Positions 1 to 9,010 are shown, counted from the first letter of the stretch. The stretch: DNA of 64,000 nucleotides from Candidatus Rifleibacteriota bacterium (GCA_012520995.1 JAAYNI010000013.1:55493-119492), one strand, 5' to 3'. A program made the numbers and translations. The notes: generated from the letters alone by a model not told the origin.

Positions 1-1
1 T

Positions 2-112
2 GAAAAATACTTGTTTGAAAGTTTAAAGCCCGCCCATATACCGATTTGGCAGAAAATGAAAGCTGCAAGCAGGCTCAGGTTCAAAGCTGAAAGAGACACT
101 GGCACTCCTTAG
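2..112 (+). CDS. C-terminal end of an unidentified protein (partial)
   Basis: An open frame enters from the left edge and runs 36 codons to a TAG stop. The visible tail is basic and ends in RDTGTP. It has no recognisable motif, and the start lies outside the window. It could be the end of a real upstream gene or a chance open frame. Confidence 0.4.
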   Translation, partial: EKYLFESLKPAHIPIWQKMKAASRLRFKAERDTGTP

Positions 113-215
113 TAACTATATTTTGATCAGCAGACCTTGAAGGAAAGGGGGGATGGTGGTGTGTGGGCAAAACAAAATCACTGTACGCAATCCGCTTCAT
201 GCTTCCCGCTGTTTT

Positions 216-440
216 TCAGCCTTTACCTGACAAGACGGTATTTATAAGCCAATAGAGAAGCACGCCGAAATAAACAAGCTCAAATGCTGTTAATATATGC
301 TTTGCAGGGGGCTCTACGTTATCCAGAAAGTTCCAAAAAAAGTTCAGAGCATCTGAAAGCTTGGTTAGAAGCCAAACAGATATATAAGCCATGCCAGTGG
401 CTAAAGAAATATAGAAAGGTATTAGATAGTAAGTGACCAT
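216..440 (-). CDS. Small two-helix membrane protein, unknown
   Basis: This 74-residue frame has two hydrophobic stretches, roughly residues 5-26 and 48-68. They are separated by a short amphipathic loop containing NFLDNVEPPAKH. The composition looks like a genuine small inner-membrane protein rather than a random frame. No clear Shine-Dalgarno sequence precedes the ATG, and it has no partner gene. I do not recognise a family, and it could be spurious. Confidence 0.4.
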   Translation of the reverse strand: MVTYYLIPFYISLATGMAYISVWLLTKLSDALNFFWNFLDNVEPPAKHILTAFELVYFGVLLYWLINTVLSGKG

Positions 441-546
441 GGCGGCATCTTAGCGCTTTCGCCATAGCGGAGCAAGTTAATATTTTCTGCTGCCGTATAA
501 TCACAATTTTTGCCATAGCCTCTGTTCAAGGACAGACACCTAAAAA

Positions 547-573
547 CAGTGGCAAGGGATTAGTGGATAGTTG
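547..573 (+). repeat. Short copy of the AGTGG-type intergenic repeat
   Basis: The segment contains CAGTGGCAAGG followed by TTAGTGGATAG. These are the same degenerate AGTGG blocks that recur at gene ends elsewhere in the window, for example near 3702, 58437 and 59400. Only the block part is seen here, not the conserved core. Confidence 0.4.
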
Positions 574-669
574 CAATATCGGCAGCCATGAAGACATTAT
601 TGCCTTGGCTGAGATTAAATACGCAACTTTTAAATGTTGCACAGCATTATGCTTTACATTATTTTTTGT

Positions 670-698
670 TTGCTTTTTAGGGGCTTGCCTCCTATAAT
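670..698 (+). promoter_or_regulatory. Sigma-70 type promoter of prfC
   Basis: TTGCTT at 670-675 and a perfect TATAAT at 693-698 are separated by 17 bases. Transcription would start near 705, leaving a leader of under 20 bases before the prfC ATG at 722. Confidence 0.6.
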
Positions 699-721
699 TC
701 AGCCTGTAAAAAATCCAGCAG

Positions 722-2335
722 ATGAACGAGACTTCAATGACAATGCAAAAGAAATATTACGAAAAAGAAATAAACTCAAGACGCTGTTTCGGCATTATCA
801 GCCACCCTGACGCAGGCAAAACTACTCTGACGGAAAAGCTTTTGCTTTTCGGCGGAGCTATACAGATGGCAGGAGCTATCAAGTCGCGAAAAACAGACAG
901 ATACGCTACTAGTGACTGGATGAAGATAGAGCAGCAGCGCGGAATTTCAGTAACGACTTCTGTTATGAAGTTTCATTACAGAGATTATGAGATAAACTTG
1001 CTGGATACTCCTGGACACAAAGACTTTTCTGAAGACACTTACAGGGTTCTGACTGCTGTTGACAGCGCTCTTATGGTTGTTGACAGTGTGGCAGGTGTTG
1101 AAACTCAGACAGAAAAGCTGATGGGTGTTTGCCGTATCAGAAATACGCCCATAATGACTTTTATTAACAAAATGGACAGAGCGGGAAAAGAACCGCTTGA
1201 TTTGATGCACGAAATAGAAGATAAACTTCAGATCGAGTGTACTCCGCTTTCTTGGCCTATAGGTTCCGGCAAGGGATTTAAGGGCGTTTATAATATTTAT
1301 CGCAATGAGCTGCTGCTTTATAGGGCAGGCAGCGCCAGAAAACCTACAGATCTTGTGCAAATCAAAGATTTGAATGATCCCAATTTAGACAAACTCTTGG
1401 GTAAAGATGATACTGACTCTCTGAGAGATGATCTTGAGCTGATTCTGGGAGCTTCAGATCCCTTTGAGCTGGAACACTACCTGAAGGGCAGTCAAACACC
1501 TGTGTTTTTCGGCAGCGCATTGAACAACTTCGGGGTGCGCGAACTTTTGGATGCTTTTGTGGAGCTTGCGCCTCCTCCGAGAGAGGTCGAAGCTGAGACC
1601 AGAATGGTTTCACCTTATGAAAAAGACTTTACGGGATTTGCCTTCAAGATTCAGGCCAATATGGATTTGGCTCACAGAGACAGAATAGCTTTTGTCAGGA
1701 TATGCTCGGGAAAGTTCGCCAGAGGTATGAAGCTGATGCAGCAAAGAACCGGAAAAGAAATGACTATTTCAAATGCTACCATTTTTATAGCACAAGACCG
1801 TCAAAATGTTGAAGAAGCTTATGCTGGCGATATTATAGGAATCCATAATCACGGCACTATACAAATAGGCGATACTTTTACAGTTAAAGAACCTCTTAAA
1901 TTTGTGGGAATTCCCAGCTTTGCGCCTGAAATTTTCAAACGAATAATTCTTAAAAACCCGCTTAGAGCCAAGCAGCTGGACAAAGGTCTGACTCAACTTT
2001 CAGAAGAAGGCGCTATACAGGTTTTCCGTCCATTGCATGGCAATGATTATATAATAGGCGCTATAGGTATACTTCAGATTGATGTTACTGTTTCAAGGCT
2101 GAAAGAGGAATATTCAGTCGATGCTGTCTATGAAAACATGGAATATAGCGTAGCAAGATGGTTTTCTAGCTCCAATGCAAGCAAACTGGAAGAATTTAAG
2201 AGAAGATATGCCTCGGATATAGCTCTGGATACTACGGGAGGCTTGACCTTTATGGCTTCCGATAAATGGCGGCTCAATTACATTATGAAAGAATGGCCTG
2301 AAATAGAGTTTTTCCAAACAAGAGAAATTCAATAG
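722..2335 (+). CDS. prfC: Peptide chain release factor 3
   Basis: This is a translational GTPase that recycles RF1/RF2 from the ribosome after termination, acting in the cytosol. The protein has 537 residues, close to the usual RF3 size. The P-loop [11 protein letters not shown] is at about residues 27-37, switch II DTPGH near 96, and NKMD near 149. The RF3-specific C-terminal region follows the EF-Tu-like domain II. Recognition is by whole-sequence resemblance to RF3, including the conserved ARW(F) segment near the end. The ATG at 722 lacks an obvious Shine-Dalgarno sequence; the next in-frame ATG codons are at 737 and 743. It is a single-gene unit with its own promoter at 670-698. Confidence 0.96.
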   Translation: MNETSMTMQKKYYEKEINSRRCFGIISHPDAGKTTLTEKLLLFGGAIQMAGAIKSRKTDRYATSDWMKIEQQRGISVTTSVMKFHYRDYEINLLDTPGHKDFSEDTYRVLTAVDSALMVVDSVAGVETQTEKLMGVCRIRNTPIMTFINKMDRAGKEPLDLMHEIEDKLQIECTPLSWPIGSGKGFKGVYNIYRNELLLYRAGSARKPTDLVQIKDLNDPNLDKLLGKDDTDSLRDDLELILGASDPFELEHYLKGSQTPVFFGSALNNFGVRELLDAFVELAPPPREVEAETRMVSPYEKDFTGFAFKIQANMDLAHRDRIAFVRICSGKFARGMKLMQQRTGKEMTISNATIFIAQDRQNVEEAYAGDIIGIHNHGTIQIGDTFTVKEPLKFVGIPSFAPEIFKRIILKNPLRAKQLDKGLTQLSEEGAIQVFRPLHGNDYIIGAIGILQIDVTVSRLKEEYSVDAVYENMEYSVARWFSSSNASKLEEFKRRYASDIALDTTGGLTFMASDKWRLNYIMKEWPEIEFFQTREIQ

Positions 2336-2351
2336 GCTTTGCTTAAAGAAG

Positions 2352-2666
2352 TCATTCAGATTCTGCAATAAAGTTGATTTCTTTATGTGAGATACGGCCT
2401 AATCCAGGATAATATACGGGTTCCTGCTCTTTCGTTGTTTCGTTGTCAAATATAATTATAGGCTTTTTGTTGCCTGCATAATAGGCGCCAATGTTTTTTT
2501 TGACTCCGTTTTTATCTGTAAAACTTCTTTTTGAAAGAGGCATTCCAAGTTTTTCTAAGTTGAGGACTCCAGGCTTTGCGTAAGGGAAATTTTGAGGTTC
2601 AAGTGTTTGCAGCTGTTTGGAGCCATTTGAGGCAAGGACTTCATTGAAATGTTGCATCCCGGCCAA
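2352..2666 (-). CDS. Unknown protein, probably the C-terminal part of a frameshifted gene
   Basis: The frame encodes 104 residues from a TTG at 2666, with an ATG at 2657 as alternative. No family is recognised. Residues such as KPIIIFDN and EPVYYPGLGR suggest a small globular domain. Reading upstream in the same frame stays open through LYDIQLAGMQ into a run of nine A (minus strand, 2683-2691), where the neighbouring 64-residue membrane protein changes frame. Removing one A joins the two into a single protein of about 170 residues. It is therefore most likely the soluble domain of one membrane-anchored protein and not an independent gene. Confidence 0.55.
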   Translation of the reverse strand: MAGMQHFNEVLASNGSKQLQTLEPQNFPYAKPGVLNLEKLGMPLSKRSFTDKNGVKKNIGAYYAGNKKPIIIFDNETTKEQEPVYYPGLGRISHKEINFIAESE

Positions 2667-2673
2667 CTGTATG

Positions 2674-2868
2674 TCATAGAGCTTTTTTTTTCGCCAGCGT
2701 TTCCTTTAAATTTTCTGTCAGCTCTTCTTCCGGTGTTTTGATGGCTTGCTCGCTCTTTGCACGGTGAGGGACATATATGCTGAGAAAAATAAATATACTG
2801 AGAATGATAAGAGAGATGAACAGCATATATACCGTTATTTGAGTTTTCCGTTCTTTCTCAGTTAACAT
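2674..2868 (-). CDS. Small membrane protein, probably the N-terminal part of a frameshifted gene
   Basis: The 64-residue product has one strong transmembrane segment at about residues 12-33, then a charged stretch containing TPEEELTENLKETL. It ends at KKKAL just after a nine-A tract. The ATG has a reasonable start context. The downstream frame at 2352-2666 continues naturally if the tract is one base shorter, so this is probably the anchor of a single-pass protein whose soluble part follows. Function is unknown. Confidence 0.55.
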   Translation of the reverse strand: MLTEKERKTQITVYMLFISLIILSIFIFLSIYVPHRAKSEQAIKTPEEELTENLKETLAKKKAL

Positions 2869-2964
2869 AATTATCCTCCGTGAGTTTAAAAAGTGCTTTC
2901 ATATATTCAGAATGCATCAAAGCGGATATTCAGGTAAAGACTGTCGCCTGAGTTATAAGAAAAT

Positions 2965-2993
2965 TTGCAGTTGAAGGTATTTTATAGTAAAAT
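2965..2993 (+). promoter_or_regulatory. Promoter of the 230-residue gene
   Basis: TTGCAG at 2965-2970 and TAAAAT at 2988-2993 are 17 bases apart. The predicted start of transcription falls within a base or two of the ATG at 3002, so the mRNA could be leaderless. No Shine-Dalgarno sequence is visible. Confidence 0.5.
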
Positions 2994-3001
2994 ATGGCTC
3001 A

Positions 3002-3694
3002 ATGGCTAACACATATTCAATACAATATCGCTTCCCCGAGGGAGCTGTCTATTATTATGAAATCAGCACCAATGGCGGTGTTCGTATGGCGACGGCTGCA
3101 GGTTCCGTCGGCAGCGCTTTTACGCAGCACATGGTATGCAGGTGCCGTATTGTAGAAGGCAATTCCGAACGAGGTACAATAGAAATTACTGTAACTCCGT
3201 TTAAAAGCAAGGCTGATGTTCCGGCAGATTTTACCAACCTCAAGGGTGAAGTCTTTATAATGGGAATGGACAAGTTCGGGAGAATTATTTGGCCTGAAAA
3301 GGGACCAGTGTGGGAAAGTGCCGAACAGATTTTTTTGTCTTTTCCGGAATACCCGATAGAAATTGGCGATTCTTGGTTTTTGCCACGAAGAGATCTCCAT
3401 ATGCGAGAAGAAAAGCTTTATACCAAAGTCAGGCTTAATGGCAGAGATAGACAAAATGAAGATTGCGTGATTTTGGCATTTGAGACTTCAATAGGTGAGC
3501 CCGCCATGGATGGAAGCACAGATATAGGCTTCGGCACTGTGACTTTTAACTGCAAAGAATCTTGGGTGAGAGACGTTCAGTATAATTCCAAGTATCAAGA
3601 AAATATATTGGTTCCGGAATTAAAAGGCAGAGCTTTGCCTGGCAGAGTTATGATGAACGTTGATATAATGCGTCTCTTCTTGGAGCAAGCATAA
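3002..3694 (+). CDS. Conserved-looking hypothetical protein, beta-rich
   Basis: The 230-residue protein has no signal peptide or membrane segment. The pattern of alternating hydrophobic residues and glycines suggests a mostly beta fold, perhaps a two-repeat barrel: AVYYYEIST near the start and GFGTVTFN near residue 175. I do not recognise a family. It lies alone between the minus-strand small genes and a repeat-rich spacer. A probable leaderless promoter sits directly upstream, and copies of the AGTGG repeat begin right after its stop. Confidence 0.75.
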   Translation: MANTYSIQYRFPEGAVYYYEISTNGGVRMATAAGSVGSAFTQHMVCRCRIVEGNSERGTIEITVTPFKSKADVPADFTNLKGEVFIMGMDKFGRIIWPEKGPVWESAEQIFLSFPEYPIEIGDSWFLPRRDLHMREEKLYTKVRLNGRDRQNEDCVILAFETSIGEPAMDGSTDIGFGTVTFNCKESWVRDVQYNSKYQENILVPELKGRALPGRVMMNVDIMRLFLEQA

Positions 3695-3701
3695 AAAAAC
3701 A

Positions 3702-3830
3702 GTGGGTCGTGAGTAGTGGATAGTGGGCAGAAAGAAAACCTTAAAAACCACGAAATACACGAAAAAAAATTTCAAACCCCTCTTTAAACCACAGAATACG
3801 CAGACGGGATTTTAAGCATAGATTAAAATC
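3702..3830 (+). repeat. Composite intergenic repeat: AGTGG blocks, CCACGAAATACACG block and hairpin
   Basis: Three elements lie in series. At 3702-3726 are AGTGG-type blocks. At 3748-3769 is CCACGAAATACACG followed by A-rich sequence; it recurs at 48233-48250, and both copies are followed by AAACCACAGAATAC. At 3801-3830 is CAGACGGGATTTTAAGC with a GATTTTAAGC / ATTAAAATC inverted repeat; the same 17 bases recur at 39941-39957. All are noncoding. Confidence 0.7.
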
Positions 3831-4179
3831 TGGTGCAGGTGAGCTTGTCTGAAAACTAGAAAAAACTTAAACTTGAAACAGTGCGGCTTCAGAAACAGCC
3901 ATAAACAGTAAGTTTTTAAAAATGATAAATCGAAGAAATTAGCAAAAAAAGACTTTTTGGACAGCCTGAGTGAGTAGATAGCAAAGAGTAGCAAGGGTAA
4001 AATATCCAAGACAGAGGACAAAAATACGGCAATAGCAGTTATGCTTAGCATAAATGTTCTTCTTATTCTGTTGTTAAAAGAATTGGAATGTGTGTCATAT
4101 GCATAAGAAATATAGGAGAAACCGATTTGGAAAAGAATTTTAAATAATTGGCATATGACAGAAAGGAAATGAATAGGCA
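3831..4179. other. Gene-free spacer before the restriction gene
   Basis: About 350 bases of AT-rich sequence. A 79-codon minus-strand frame crosses it but overlaps the repeat hairpin and is low in complexity, so I do not accept it as a gene. No clear promoter was found for the downstream GTG-start gene. The spacer may mark the left edge of the acquired restriction-modification segment. Confidence 0.5.
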
Positions 4180-5034
4180 GTGAGCATTGTAGATGCGATT
4201 ATTAATTTATTAAAATATCCTCTTCTTGAGTTCAGCCAAGAGTATGTAAATGAAAGCAATCGTGCTAATAGCATGGGAGAAACTCTCGAGGAATATCTTA
4301 AAGACCTTTTTGCTGGAACGATGGAGATTACAGATTCTCAAGAACGCTTGAGAATTCATAAGGAAACATATTCTTGGCTTGGAAATCAGAATAATCCGCC
4401 AGATTTTATTCTCAGAGGTGGCGATGCAATTGAAGTTAAGAAAATAGAAAATCCAGATTCCGCATTAGCTCTCAATTCTTCATATCCAAAACACAAACTT
4501 TATGCCGATAGCCATATGATTACAAAGGCTTGCAGAAACTGTGAGGAATGGAAAGTAAAGGATATTCTCTATGCAGTCGGGGTGGTTGGAAAGGACAAAA
4601 AGACATTAAGCTCTTTAGCCTTCGTTTATGGCGAGGATTATGCAGCATCCAGGGAAATTTATGAAAGAATAAGATTGAAAATCAAAGATGGAATTTTAAC
4701 AATTCCCAATATAGAATTTGATGAAACAACTAAAGAGCTAGGCAGAGTTAACAGGGTAGATCCATTAGGGATTACTTATTTACGTATAAGAGGCATGTGG
4801 GGTATAGAAAACCCTTTTAAAGTTTTTGAATATCTGTTTCAGCGTGATAAAAAACGAAAGTTTAATTTTATGGCAATTATTGGCGAAAAAAAATGGAGAG
4901 CTCAGCCTAGAAATGAAGAACTTAGACAATTGGTTAAAGCTAATAAAAATGCTAAACTTACTAAAGTAGAAATTAAAGACCCGGATAATCCGGCGAAATT
5001 AAAGAAGGCATATCTTGTTACCTATCAAATATAG
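4180..5034 (+). CDS. NgoPII-type type II restriction endonuclease (predicted GGCC)
   Basis: The 284-residue protein strongly resembles the NgoPII family (Pfam RE_NgoPII), whose characterised members cut GGCC. The N-terminal NRANSMGETLEEYLKDLF block is typical. The nuclease core is visible as D75 followed by E85-V86-K87 in PPDFILRGGDAIEVKK, a PD-(D/E)XK arrangement. Translation starts at a GTG after GAAAGGAAATG. The stop is nine bases before the methyltransferase ATG, so the two form one operon. Codon use is more AT-rich than in flanking housekeeping genes, and the 4141-6100 segment contains no GGCC by eye. Both points fit acquisition as a cassette. Confidence 0.92.
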   Translation: MSIVDAIINLLKYPLLEFSQEYVNESNRANSMGETLEEYLKDLFAGTMEITDSQERLRIHKETYSWLGNQNNPPDFILRGGDAIEVKKIENPDSALALNSSYPKHKLYADSHMITKACRNCEEWKVKDILYAVGVVGKDKKTLSSLAFVYGEDYAASREIYERIRLKIKDGILTIPNIEFDETTKELGRVNRVDPLGITYLRIRGMWGIENPFKVFEYLFQRDKKRKFNFMAIIGEKKWRAQPRNEELRQLVKANKNAKLTKVEIKDPDNPAKLKKAYLVTYQI

Positions 5035-5043
5035 GGGATAAAA

Positions 5044-6099
5044 ATGGGTGAACTTACTTTAATCAGCTTGTTTGCAGGTGCTGGTGGACTGGATATTGGC
5101 TTTGAGAGAGCTGGATTTAAGGTCGCAATTGCTAATGAATTTGATAAAAGCATTTGGGAAACATACGAAAAGAATCATACTGCTGAGTTGCTAAAAGAAG
5201 ACATCAAATCAATACCATCGGATAGATTTCCTGATTGTGATGGCATTATAGGGGGACCACCCTGTCAATCATGGAGTGAAGCAGGTTCTTTAAAGGGGAT
5301 TGCCGATCCGAGAGGGCAACTGTTTTTTGAATACATTCGTATTTTGAAAGATAAGCGACCTAAATTTTTCTTGGCAGAGAATGTAAGCGGAATGATGGCT
5401 CAAAGACATAATAAGGCTGTACAGAGTATATTGGCTCAATTTGAAAGTGCTGGTTACGATGTTTTTATGAATCTTCTCAATGCAAGCGATTATGGAGTTC
5501 CCCAAGACAGAAAAAGGGTGTTTTACGTGGGCTTCAGAAAGGATCTTAAGATCTCATATCATTTTCCTGAGCCTTATAATCATAAGCTCACTTTAAGAGA
5601 TGCCATATATGATTTGCGAGAGACTGCCCTCCCCGCATTAGAAAATAATAAAACTAATGGAGATGATTGCAAGGTGTTAAATCATGAGTATTTTATAGGC
5701 AGCTATTCTCCTATTTTTATGAGCAGAAATAGGGTGAGAGATTGGGATGAACCGGCTTTTACGGTACAGGCATCTGGCAGACAGTGCCAATTGCACCCGC
5801 AGGCACCGAAAATGCTTAAAATTGAAGAAAATAAGCAAATTTTTGTTGAAGGAAAAGAAGAACTCTACAGACGCTTGACTGTTAGAGAGTGTGCCAGAAT
5901 TCAAGGCTTCCCTGATGATTTTAAGTTTTATTATTCCAACCTCAACGATGGTTATAAAATGATTGGAAATGCGGTGCCAGTGAATTTGGCTTATGAAATG
6001 GGCAAATCTATTTATAGTGTTTTAATGGGAAAAGCCCCTGTTGTAAAACAACACAGGCAATTGCAATTTGCAGATTTGCTAGCAAATACCACTGCTTAG
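5044..6099 (+). CDS. C5 cytosine DNA methyltransferase, HaeIII/NgoPII type
   Basis: This enzyme methylates a cytosine in GGCC to protect the host from the adjacent nuclease. Motif [12 protein letters not shown] is at residues 10-20. The catalytic loop [10 protein letters not shown] has Cys74. ENV is near 116 and [12 protein letters not shown] near 155. The target-recognition region matches M.HaeIII closely as I recall it ([17 protein letters not shown], then [19 protein letters not shown]). Motif [17 protein letters not shown] closes the fold. Length (351) is normal. A Shine-Dalgarno-like GGGG precedes the ATG. Confidence 0.95.
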   Translation: MGELTLISLFAGAGGLDIGFERAGFKVAIANEFDKSIWETYEKNHTAELLKEDIKSIPSDRFPDCDGIIGGPPCQSWSEAGSLKGIADPRGQLFFEYIRILKDKRPKFFLAENVSGMMAQRHNKAVQSILAQFESAGYDVFMNLLNASDYGVPQDRKRVFYVGFRKDLKISYHFPEPYNHKLTLRDAIYDLRETALPALENNKTNGDDCKVLNHEYFIGSYSPIFMSRNRVRDWDEPAFTVQASGRQCQLHPQAPKMLKIEENKQIFVEGKEELYRRLTVRECARIQGFPDDFKFYYSNLNDGYKMIGNAVPVNLAYEMGKSIYSVLMGKAPVVKQHRQLQFADLLANTTA

Positions 6100-6438
6100 C
6101 ATGGAGTTTTCGAATTTCAAAGTAGAATCAGCTGGACTTTTAAAAGAATTTATAATTATTTATTAACAGATTGAAGCATTTATTAGAGCTGTTTTTTTTT
6201 TAGTTATAAAAAATTTGTCTGCTCACTACTACTGAGGCTATCCGAAACCTCGATTTTCTTCTTGTTTCTGTAATTTTGTATTTTAAACCTTTAAGGAGAA
6301 GAAAAACTTGGAATGAGAGCAGATTTTTGTTTTGTTATGTTTTGATATCAGAGTTTTAGCCTTTTAACAGCTACTCAGAGCAGTTGTTGGCTGTAATATT
6401 GCTTTATTACAGAGCAAGGATAAGTTTTAAAGGAATTT
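6100..6438. repeat. Gene-free spacer with degenerate palindromic repeat
   Basis: There is no gene in 339 bases. A weak hairpin with a T9-10 tract near 6165-6204 could terminate the restriction-modification operon. At 6213-6230 there is a CT-rich CTGCTCACTACTACT block. At 6370-6400 lies CAGAGCAGTTGTTGGCTGTAAT, the core of the intergenic repeat family also seen near 31500, 48510 and 48690. The repeat lies just beyond the 3' end of the minus-strand U32 gene. Confidence 0.55.
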
Positions 6439-7713
6439 TTAGCTGTCGGGGTTTTCTGCTTTTACAATACGGTAGACCGCATCATTTACTCTGACTTCGC
6501 CTTCAAGCTTAACGCCTACAATTGCGGGAGCGGCAACTGATTCAATTTTCTGGTAATTTTCTTCTATTGAGAGAATTGTGTGGTTTTTTACGCCGGTTTT
6601 TGGACCTTGAAACATGAGAACTTCCCCCTCTTTCATGGAGCCTGCTTCAAGTTTAATTTCAGCGACCGAATGTTTTTTGAAGAAGTTCGTTACTTTGCCT
6701 ACATGTTCTTTGCGATGGCTGGATTTAGAACCGTTTCCGCCAGCAAAATCGGCTATATCTCTGCCCATGTAATATCCCGGTGAAAAGCCGCGGTTGAAAA
6801 CTGTATTCAGTTCTTGAACAAGGGAATCTTTTAGTTCTTGGAGTTCTTGCTCATCAGGCTTGTTTTTTTCGTTGCAATAGACATCGAGGAACTTTCTGTA
6901 GCATGAAACAGTTGTATGAACATACTCCGGGCTTCTGCCTCTTCCTTCTATCTTAAGGCTGTTGGCTCCGGCCTCTATGATTTTGTCAAGAAAAGGCATT
7001 GTGCAGAGGTCTTTCGGTGACATCACATAATTATTGCCAATCACAAATTCTTTGCCGTCACGCAAGTCTCTGATTTCGTATTCGCGGCGGCAAGGCTGGC
7101 GGCATTCTCCTCTGTTTGCAGAAGTTCCGAACTGGAATTGAGACATGAAGCATCTGCCGCTGGTAGCTACGCACATGGCTCCATGTATAAACACTTCTAT
7201 TGAAATTTGCTCGGCAGCTTCTCCCAAACGGGTTTTAAGGTTTTCTCGGATAAGCCTGATATCTTCAAGAGTGCATTCTCTGGCAAGCACAAAGCGTTTT
7301 ATTCCGAAATGTTTAAATAAAAATGCCATTGCAGCTGAATTGGAAACTGACATTTGAGTTGAAATAAAAGGCTCAAGTCCATATTTTTGCAACAGCTCTA
7401 TAGCTGCAAAATCCCAGCAAATAACGGCATCGATCTTGGCTTCTTTAGCTAATATAACAGTTTTTTCAAGGAGCTCTAGTTCATTTTGATAAATTATTGT
7501 GTTAAGAGTAAGATAAGCTTTGGCGCCTGCTTTATGGATTCTTTCTGTTATTTCGTCCAATTGTTCAATGGAAAAGTTTTTTGCGCTTGAGCGCATGTTC
7601 AGGGGTCCAGCGCCAAAGTATACGGCATCAGCGCCAGCATCCAGTGCAGCTTGTAAGCTGATTTCGTTGCCCGCTGGAGCCATTAGTTCAACTTTTTTGG
7701 AAAAATTATTCAT
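6439..7713 (-). CDS. U32-family protein (TrhP/YrrO-like, tRNA hydroxylation class)
   Basis: The 424-residue protein carries the U32 signature EVFIHGAMC at residues 173-181. It also has four cysteines (C181, C188, C204, C208) of the kind that hold an iron-sulfur cluster in this superfamily. The N-terminal TIM-barrel start KVELMAPAGN and a C-terminal beta domain are typical of the longer subfamily acting with tRNA 5-hydroxyuridine formation. Older annotations call such proteins collagenase-like peptidases. It is a single gene, divergent from the acidic exported protein at 7776, with 62 bases between the two starts. The exact subfamily is inferred. Confidence 0.9.
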   Translation of the reverse strand: MNNFSKKVELMAPAGNEISLQAALDAGADAVYFGAGPLNMRSSAKNFSIEQLDEITERIHKAGAKAYLTLNTIIYQNELELLEKTVILAKEAKIDAVICWDFAAIELLQKYGLEPFISTQMSVSNSAAMAFLFKHFGIKRFVLARECTLEDIRLIRENLKTRLGEAAEQISIEVFIHGAMCVATSGRCFMSQFQFGTSANRGECRQPCRREYEIRDLRDGKEFVIGNNYVMSPKDLCTMPFLDKIIEAGANSLKIEGRGRSPEYVHTTVSCYRKFLDVYCNEKNKPDEQELQELKDSLVQELNTVFNRGFSPGYYMGRDIADFAGGNGSKSSHRKEHVGKVTNFFKKHSVAEIKLEAGSMKEGEVLMFQGPKTGVKNHTILSIEENYQKIESVAAPAIVGVKLEGEVRVNDAVYRIVKAENPDS

Positions 7714-7775
7714 ACGGTAAAAAGCCTGTTTTGACGATTAGTAAATTGATATATCAAAGAGTTATAAGGAATAAA

Positions 7776-8234
7776 ATGAAAAAAATCAACTTCTTATTGA
7801 TTACAGCAGTATTTGTTATTATTTCCGTCTTGGCTCTTTCCGCTCAAGAATTATATGAGGAGAACTTGGATTCGCTCCCTCTTTTCAGTCTTCAGGAAAT
7901 AGATTTGCTTGTGGGTATTCCATCAGAGTCAGTTGAACCTTTGGATAAAAGGCGAAGCAGAGTGGATTTGTCCATAGGTCTTGAGGAAGCTGACAGATTA
8001 ATGGTGGATGAGTTTCCAATTGGCTCTGAAAACAGTCTTCAGGAAAACATTGCTACTTCATGGTATGATTTTTCTGAAGAAGAAATTACTCCTGAAGAAT
8101 TGGAAGCGCAAATTTTAGATTTACTTGCAGAAACAGGCGATTTGGATGAAGTGGATGATTTTCTGCCTTATTCCGCAGATTCAGAGGAATTTTCAGAGGA
8201 AGATGAAGGCGAAGAATATTTATTTATGGATTGA
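7776..8234 (+). CDS. Acidic exported protein of unknown function
   Basis: I place the start at the ATG at 7776, which has AAGGA eight bases upstream; an upstream in-frame TTG at 7731 would add 15 residues in front of the signal peptide. The product of about 152 residues has a signal peptide (KK, then hydrophobic to residue 20, cleavage after ALSA). The mature part is very acidic, rich in Glu and Asp, and ends in EGEEYLFMD. No family is recognised. The next gene, a HAMP membrane protein with a similarly acidic tail, follows after about 80 bases. Confidence 0.7.
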   Translation: MKKINFLLITAVFVIISVLALSAQELYEENLDSLPLFSLQEIDLLVGIPSESVEPLDKRRSRVDLSIGLEEADRLMVDEFPIGSENSLQENIATSWYDFSEEEITPEELEAQILDLLAETGDLDEVDDFLPYSADSEEFSEEDEGEEYLFMD

Positions 8235-8315
8235 TATGACGCTTCTAATTGCAACTATTTCAAAGATGCGCTAGGTTTATTATATGAGCTTGTCACTTTG
8301 GAGGATCAAGAACCT

Positions 8316-8981
8316 ATGGCAAAAGCCAACAGAAGTATCTTTAATTTTGATGTAAAACTGGGCTTTAAACTGAAGTTCGCATTGATTTGTGTGATGATTT
8401 CGATTATCACCGCTAATCTTGTAGGGGCTTTTGTTTATTTTATTTTCATAAGCAAAGTCATGAAGGAAATAACCCCTGTAGGAATGAGCGCTACATACGA
8501 CATAGATGCCCTTATGATTCAAATGCTCGTTTGGATTTTAATGGCTCAGATTTTTGCAGTTGTTTTGTCAGCCTTTATAGTTATGATTGTCGCAAATCAT
8601 ATAGCAGGTCCCCTCTTCCGTATTGAACGTGTAATGGGCTGCATTGAGAACGGTGATCTTACAAACTATGTCAAACTGCGTCCCAGAGACGAATTAAATG
8701 AGTTGGCTGCAGCTCTGAATGACATGACAGCGGGGTTGCGGGAAAAGGTCGTGGGGATAGGCTCTTCGGTCGATAAACTTGAAGAGACTCTTGTATCTTC
8801 GGTTTCAGGCGATTCGAAAACCAAATTGCTCAAAGAAGTAGAAGCTGTTCGTGCAAGCTTGAGTGAATTTATTCTGGACAGCAGCGCAAAAGAAGAAGTA
8901 ACCTCTAAAGAAGATACCGAAGATGCCGAAGACTCTGAATCTTCTGACGACAAGCCCTCAGAAGATGAAAAAACAGAATAA
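8316..8981 (+). CDS. HAMP-domain membrane protein without an output domain
   Basis: The start is the ATG at 8316, behind GGAGG at 8300-8304; a TTG at 8298 is in frame but less likely. The roughly 221-residue protein has a transmembrane helix near residues 22-45 and a second near 68-95. A HAMP domain follows (IAGPLFRIERVMGCIENGDL, then LRPRDELNELAAALNDM), then a coiled coil and a highly acidic Ser/Glu/Asp tail. There is no methyl-accepting, kinase or GGDEF module, so it cannot signal in the ordinary way on its own. A perfect small terminator follows. Confidence 0.85.
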   Translation: MAKANRSIFNFDVKLGFKLKFALICVMISIITANLVGAFVYFIFISKVMKEITPVGMSATYDIDALMIQMLVWILMAQIFAVVLSAFIVMIVANHIAGPLFRIERVMGCIENGDLTNYVKLRPRDELNELAAALNDMTAGLREKVVGIGSSVDKLEETLVSSVSGDSKTKLLKEVEAVRASLSEFILDSSAKEEVTSKEDTEDAEDSESSDDKPSEDEKTE

Positions 8982-9010
8982 GCCATAGTTTAAGTATATA
9001 TTTGCTGAAT

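Noticed and set aside
947..1360. 137-codon minus-strand frame inside prfC
   Set aside because: It lies wholly antisense to conserved GTPase motifs of prfC and has no family resemblance.
3812..4051. 79-codon minus-strand frame with hydrophobic start
   Set aside because: It overlaps the repeat hairpin, has a biased Phe/Leu/Lys composition typical of AT-rich noncoding DNA, and has no Shine-Dalgarno sequence.
7731..7775. TTG at 7731 as start of the acidic exported protein
   Set aside because: It would put 15 polar residues before the signal peptide, whereas the ATG at 7776 has AAGGA at good spacing.
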